DNA of 64,000 nucleotides from Butyrivibrio sp. GTDB taxonomy: Bacteria > Bacillota > Clostridia > Lachnospirales > Lachnospiraceae. The translations under genes were made by a program, and so were the position numbers. The number at the start of each line of letters is the position of its first letter. Position 1 is the stretch's first letter. The DNA lies in NCBI GenBank assembly GCA_015056625.1, contig SVFY01000011.1:40838-104837 (forward strand), read 5' to 3'. Of this stretch, positions 59,838 to 64,000 are shown in pieces. A model generated the notes under the pieces. The model was not told where the DNA came from, ran no database searches, and saw nothing but the letters and a program-made list of their open reading frames with translations.

Positions 59838-62243
59838 ATGGGAATTTACGATACACTTAATATGCAGCAAAAAGAGGCGGTCCTTCAGGTTGAAGGGCCG
59901 GTTCTTATACTTGCAGGTGCCGGCTCGGGAAAGACAAGGGTACTGACCCACAGAGTGGCATATCTTATAGATGAATACAATGTTAACCCCTGGAATATAC
60001 TGGCTATCACCTTTACCAACAAGGCAGCAGGGGAGATGAGGGAAAGGGTAGATAAGATCGTAGGCTTTGGCGCAGAGAGCATCTGGGTCTCCACTTTCCA
60101 CTCAAGCTGTACCAGGATACTCAGGCGCTATGCTGACAAGATCGGGTATGGCACCAACTTTACGATCTATGATGCAGATGATTCGAAAGCTCTTTTGAAA
60201 GATATTGTGAAGAGATTTCAGCTTGAGACATCGCAGCTCAAGCTAAGACAGATACAGACTTCGATTTCCAAGTGCAAGGATAATCTGGTGGGGCCGACTG
60301 AGTACGCCCAGAGTGCAGGAAACGACTATCTAAAAAGCAGGATAAGTAAGGCCTACACTGAGTATCAGAGCGCCCTTAAAAAGAACAATGCCTTTGACTT
60401 TGACGATCTTATCATGAAGACCGTTGAGCTGTTCAAGAAAAATCCTGATGTTCTTGACTACTACCAGGAGAGATTTAGGTACATCATGGTGGATGAGTAT
60501 CAGGATACAAACAACGCCCAGTTTGAGCTTATAAGACTCCTTGCTGAAAAGTACAGGAACCTGTGTGTTGTGGGCGATGACGATCAGAGTATCTACAGGT
60601 TCAGAGGCGCCAACATCAGGAATATCCTGGATTTTGAGAAGGTTTATCCCGACGCTAAGGTGATCAAGCTTGAGCAGAACTACAGGTCCACACAGCAGAT
60701 CCTTGATGCAGCCAATGCTGTTATTTCCAATAACTTCGGTCGTAAGGATAAGGCTCTTTGGACTGATATAAAAGACGGCGACAAGGTGCACCTGCGTCAG
60801 TTTGAGACTGCGCCTGAGGAGGCGGAGTTCATAGCATCTGAAATAGGACGCCTTAAGAGAAACGGTAAATTACGATACGATGATACTGCGGTTCTATACA
60901 GGACCAATGCCCAGTCCAGACTTATTGAAGAGAGATTTGTTTATGAGGGCATTCCCTACGATATCGTGGGCGGTACCAACTTCTATTCAAGGCGGGAGAT
61001 AAAAGATCTTTTGGCCTATCTTAAGACTATTGATTCCGGCCTTGATGATATCTCTGTTAAGAGGATCATTAACGTTCCTAAGAGGGGCATTGGTGCAACC
61101 ACTATAGAGAATGTCCAGAATTATGCCAATGAGAGGCAGATAAGCTTCTTTGAGGCTCTTTCAGAGGCAGATCAGATCGTGACGGTGGCAAGAAGTACTA
61201 CTAAGCTACTTGATTTTGTCACTATGATCAGGGCCTTCAGGACCAAGATGTCTGAGATGTCTCTTGAAGAGCTTCTTGAGGATGTCATCGACGTTACAGG
61301 ATACATGAACTACTTAAAGACTCTCGATGATGACGACGACAGCGGTGATAACGACAGAGCTGGAAACGTGGACGAGCTTATTTCCAAGATCGCAGCTTAT
61401 GAGGAGAATGAAGACATAGAGCAGCCTACTCTTACGGGATTTTTGGAGGAGGTAGCTCTTGTTGCGGATATAGACAGGATCGGAGACGACAACGAGAAGG
61501 TCCTTCTTATGACTCTTCACAGTGCCAAGGGTCTTGAGTTTGAAAACGTATATCTTGCAGGAATGGAAGAGAATGTCTTCCCCAGCTATATGACCATCCA
61601 GATGGAGGATGCAGATCCAGAGGGCATCGAGGAGGAGAGAAGACTTGCCTATGTTGGTATAACAAGGGCTAAGAGGAATCTTACTCTGACAGCTGCCAAG
61701 CGCAGGATGATAAGGGGCGAAACCCAGTACAACCGCTTAAGTCGCTTTATCAGCGAGATACCAAATTCTCTTTTGGATAGAGAAAAGCCGGTTTCAGCTG
61801 CATCATTTTTGTATGATGACGGGGAGAGCCTTGATGACTATGAGGGTGTGGAGAGCACCTTTACTGCAGGAATTAATCCGGCATACGCAAAAGGTCTCGC
61901 GAAAAATGCGGGAGCAGGAAATTCACTTTCGAGTACATATAAGCTCAAGGCTAAGCCTGTTCCGAAAAAGCCGGAGAAGAGGGCTGTTCCTGACAAGCCT
62001 TATATCGCAGGTGTTGGGGCAACCCACGCGAAAGGGGCCCTGGCTGGACTTTCCAAGGGAATGCCAACCAAGATGGAGACTCCTGAGTATGTAGTGGGAG
62101 ATCGCGTAAGCCACGTCAAGTATGGTGTGGGCGAGGTTACTTCCCTGGAGAAGGGACCAAAGGACTACAAGGTTACAGTTATGTTTGATGAGTGCGGCCA
62201 GAAAATCATGTACGCCGCTTTTGCCAAACTTAAAAAGCTTTAA
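59838..62243 (+). CDS. pcrA: ATP-dependent DNA helicase PcrA (UvrD family)
   Basis: 801 residues, superfamily 1 helicase: Walker A LAGAGSGKTRVLTHR (about 27-41), ITFTNKAAGEMRERV, DEYQDTNNAQ (motif II, about 219), GDDDQSIYRFRGA (motif III), LEQNYRST (motif IV), TLHSAKGLEFENV (motif V) and YVGITRAKRNL (motif VI). A Tudor-like C-terminus (GDRVSHVKYGVGEV) is typical of PcrA. Confidence 0.96.
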   Translation: MGIYDTLNMQQKEAVLQVEGPVLILAGAGSGKTRVLTHRVAYLIDEYNVNPWNILAITFTNKAAGEMRERVDKIVGFGAESIWVSTFHSSCTRILRRYADKIGYGTNFTIYDADDSKALLKDIVKRFQLETSQLKLRQIQTSISKCKDNLVGPTEYAQSAGNDYLKSRISKAYTEYQSALKKNNAFDFDDLIMKTVELFKKNPDVLDYYQERFRYIMVDEYQDTNNAQFELIRLLAEKYRNLCVVGDDDQSIYRFRGANIRNILDFEKVYPDAKVIKLEQNYRSTQQILDAANAVISNNFGRKDKALWTDIKDGDKVHLRQFETAPEEAEFIASEIGRLKRNGKLRYDDTAVLYRTNAQSRLIEERFVYEGIPYDIVGGTNFYSRREIKDLLAYLKTIDSGLDDISVKRIINVPKRGIGATTIENVQNYANERQISFFEALSEADQIVTVARSTTKLLDFVTMIRAFRTKMSEMSLEELLEDVIDVTGYMNYLKTLDDDDDSGDNDRAGNVDELISKIAAYEENEDIEQPTLTGFLEEVALVADIDRIGDDNEKVLLMTLHSAKGLEFENVYLAGMEENVFPSYMTIQMEDADPEGIEEERRLAYVGITRAKRNLTLTAAKRRMIRGETQYNRLSRFISEIPNSLLDREKPVSAASFLYDDGESLDDYEGVESTFTAGINPAYAKGLAKNAGAGNSLSSTYKLKAKPVPKKPEKRAVPDKPYIAGVGATHAKGALAGLSKGMPTKMETPEYVVGDRVSHVKYGVGEVTSLEKGPKDYKVTVMFDECGQKIMYAAFAKLKKL

Positions 62244-62287
62244 TGTGGTATACTTGATATATCAAATACTTTATGGAGGGGTTGCAA

Positions 62288-62554
62288 ATGGAAGTAAAAT
62301 CAAGAATTGAAGACTTAATCGAAATGTCACGTTTGGGTGAGCTCCTGGATAAGAGAGAGGCTGAAAAGGCAAGTAAGCCCTCCACAGTGATCCTTTGGGT
62401 CCTTGCAGTAATCGGAGCTATCGCAGCAGTAGCAGCTATCGCATTCATGGTTTATCGCTATATGACTCCTGCATTTGAGGATGATTATTACGATGATGAC
62501 TTTGACGATTTCGAAGATGACTTCGAAGATGAGGACTTCATCAAAGAAAGCTGA
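62288..62554 (+). CDS. Small membrane protein with acidic tail
   Basis: 88 residues from ATG 62288, behind GGAGGGG; an upstream ATG overlaps that site. A cytoplasmic N-terminus (EVKSRIEDLIEMSRLGELLD), one membrane helix (about 36-58) and a tail of Asp/Glu/Phe/Tyr. It resembles small proteins found after pcrA in Lachnospiraceae; function unknown. Confidence 0.7.
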   Translation: MEVKSRIEDLIEMSRLGELLDKREAEKASKPSTVILWVLAVIGAIAAVAAIAFMVYRYMTPAFEDDYYDDDFDDFEDDFEDEDFIKES

Positions 62555-62562
62555 GAATTTTA

Positions 62563-64000
62563 GTGAAGAAAAAAGATGTTATTCAGGGAATTGTTAAACG
62601 CGTAGAATTCCCCAATAAAGGAATAGTTGAAACCAGTGAAGGAAGGGTCGTCGTAAAGGGCGTCCTTCCTGATCAGAAAGTCTCTGTTCAGATCCAGAAG
62701 GTCAGGAAAGACCGGGCAGAAGGAAGGCTCCTTGAGGTAGTTGAGGAAGCCAAGAATTCAGTTGAGAGCCCCTGCATCCACTTTGGGAAGTGCGGCGGAT
62801 GCAGCTATCTTACAATGCCCTACGTCAAGGAGCTTGGCCTTAAAGAGCAGCAGGTCAAAACTCTGATTAAGCCCGCTATGGACAGACAGGATTGCAAGTT
62901 TACCTGGGAGGGTATCAAGACCAGCCCGGTTAAGTTTGCTTATAGAAATAAAATGGAATTCACCTTCGGAGACGAGGTGATGGGTGGCCCCCTTTGTCTT
63001 GGTATGCACAAAAGGGGCAGTTTTTATGACATCGTAACAGTCAGTGGCTGCAGGATTGTAGACGACGACTACAAGAAGATCCTGACGGCTACTTTGGACT
63101 ATTTTGCACCTATGTATGAGAAGGGAGAGATTTCTTTTTACCATAGGATGAAGCAGGTTGGGTATTTGCGGCATCTGCTGGTAAGGAAGGCTGTTCGTAC
63201 AGGTGACATTTTGATTGATCTTGTGACAACGACTCAGGAAGAGCATGACCTTGCGCCTTACAAGGATGTGCTTTTGGCGCTTGACCTTACTGGCAGGATT
63301 TCTGGTATCCTTCATACCAGGAACGATTCCCTTGCGGACGCTGTTATCGACGAGGGTACAGAAGTTTTGTATGGCCAGGACTTTTTCTATGAGTATCTAC
63401 TTGGCCTTAAGTTCAGGATCACGCCTTTTTCATTCTTCCAGACAAACAGCTTAAGCGCTGAGGTTCTGTACCAGACTGTTCGCGGCTATATCAGGAGCTT
63501 GTACGACCAGAAGGCCATCGACAAGGACGGCATCATCTACGACCTGTACTCCGGAACCGGCACCATCGCCCAGCTCCTTGCACCTGTTGCCAACAAGGTC
63601 ATCGGTGTTGAAATTGTTGAGGAGGCTGTCGAGGCCGCTAAGACCAATGCTCAGCTGAACGGCCTTGATAACTGCGAGTTCATCGCCGGCGATGTACTTA
63701 AGGTACTTGATGACATTGAGGACAAACCAGATCTCATCATCCTTGACCCGCCTCGCGACGGCATCAACCCCAAGGCTCTTTCCAAGATCATCGACTATGG
63801 CGTTAAGTACATGATCTACGTATCCTGCAAGCCCACATCCCTTGCCCGGGACCTGGAGATCTTACAGGACCGCGGATATGTCATGACCCGGGCCGTTGCA
63901 GTGGATCAGTTTCCTTGGACGAGCCATGTTGAGACGGTTGTTTTGCTTTCCAAGGGCGAAATACCCAGTAAGAAAGTCAAGGTTGAATTCTCATTAGAGG
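62563..64000 (+). CDS. rlmD: 23S rRNA (uracil-5-)-methyltransferase RlmD type, 5' part
   Basis: About 479 residues from a GTG start at 62563 to the window edge, where the frame is still open. An N-terminal TRAM domain (about 1-60), four cysteines of a [4Fe-4S] motif (CIHFGKCGGCSYL, about 71, plus a later Cys), a Rossmann fold with DLYSGTGTIAQLL, DPPRDGINPKAL and the catalytic-site YVSCKPTSLARDL. It makes 5-methyluridine in 23S rRNA. About 450 residues is usual, so this one has a C-terminal extension. Confidence 0.93.
   Translation, partial: MKKKDVIQGIVKRVEFPNKGIVETSEGRVVVKGVLPDQKVSVQIQKVRKDRAEGRLLEVVEEAKNSVESPCIHFGKCGGCSYLTMPYVKELGLKEQQVKTLIKPAMDRQDCKFTWEGIKTSPVKFAYRNKMEFTFGDEVMGGPLCLGMHKRGSFYDIVTVSGCRIVDDDYKKILTATLDYFAPMYEKGEISFYHRMKQVGYLRHLLVRKAVRTGDILIDLVTTTQEEHDLAPYKDVLLALDLTGRISGILHTRNDSLADAVIDEGTEVLYGQDFFYEYLLGLKFRITPFSFFQTNSLSAEVLYQTVRGYIRSLYDQKAIDKDGIIYDLYSGTGTIAQLLAPVANKVIGVEIVEEAVEAAKTNAQLNGLDNCEFIAGDVLKVLDDIEDKPDLIILDPPRDGINPKALSKIIDYGVKYMIYVSCKPTSLARDLEILQDRGYVMTRAVAVDQFPWTSHVETVVLLSKGEIPSKKVKVEFSLE

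Overview
This window comes from a low-to-medium GC Gram-positive anaerobe of the Clostridia, most likely a Lachnospiraceae member of the Butyrivibrio/Pseudobutyrivibrio type. The reasons are a complete six-gene Rnf complex in clostridial order (C-D-G-E-A-B), Firmicutes-style operons (rimP-nusA-rnpM-ylxQ-infB-rbfA; dxs-tlyA-nadK-argR-recN), genes typical of Lachnospiraceae (a DUF5688-like protein, DUF1836), and secreted proteins carrying VLGARR / TGD tails. The genus is an inference; no rRNA gene is present.

Layout. 1-1.85 kb: the end of a cheR gene and a YprB-like RNase H-fold protein. 1.97-7.04 kb: the rnfCDGEAB operon, closed by an intrinsic terminator and followed by a long near-perfect palindrome. 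7.3-36.6 kb: an accessory region dominated by cell-surface proteins. It holds one mini surface protein (7.3 kb), four large coiled-coil surface proteins (7.9, 12.9, 20.7 and 31.1 kb) and one choice-of-anchor-A adhesin on the minus strand (23.4-26.0 kb). Between these lie two Rpn/PD-(D/E)XK nuclease genes sharing an identical 537-bp block, an HTH/AAA-ATPase/DUF5688-like cassette, tRNA-Glu, an orphan BrnA antitoxin with an 11-codon relic of brnT, a c-di-GMP-I-type riboswitch in front of a small secreted protein, a GNAT protein, a PI-kinase/HipA-like protein, an EAL phosphodiesterase and a LysM protein. 37.2-64 kb: housekeeping genes for translation, RNA metabolism, isoprenoids, cofactors and repair, in conserved order, ending in an RlmD-type methyltransferase that runs off the window.

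Main observation. All six surface-protein genes, on both strands and spread over about 24 kb, are preceded by the same element, a direct repeat TATGAT-N6-TATGAT. In five of the six it is followed after exactly 11 bases by a -10-like hexamer (TACAAT, TATTCT, TATCTT, GATAAT, TACAAT); the sixth fits this less clearly. The N6 linker lies where the -35 hexamer would be, and it is not conserved. This looks like one regulon driven by a dedicated activator or an unusual sigma factor. The proteins also share an I-[ED]-[DE]-x-x-[TV]-[AP]-L motif before the C-terminal membrane segment. Three of the four large coiled-coil proteins and the mini protein have a WWW-membrane segment-basic tail instead of a canonical LPxTG signal. 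The four large ones have the shape coiled coil / divergent central domain / coiled coil. The mini protein has a run of seven G that puts its best start codon out of frame, a possible phase-variation switch. A c-di-GMP-I-type riboswitch and a c-di-GMP phosphodiesterase in the same region suggest that surface properties here are tied to c-di-GMP.
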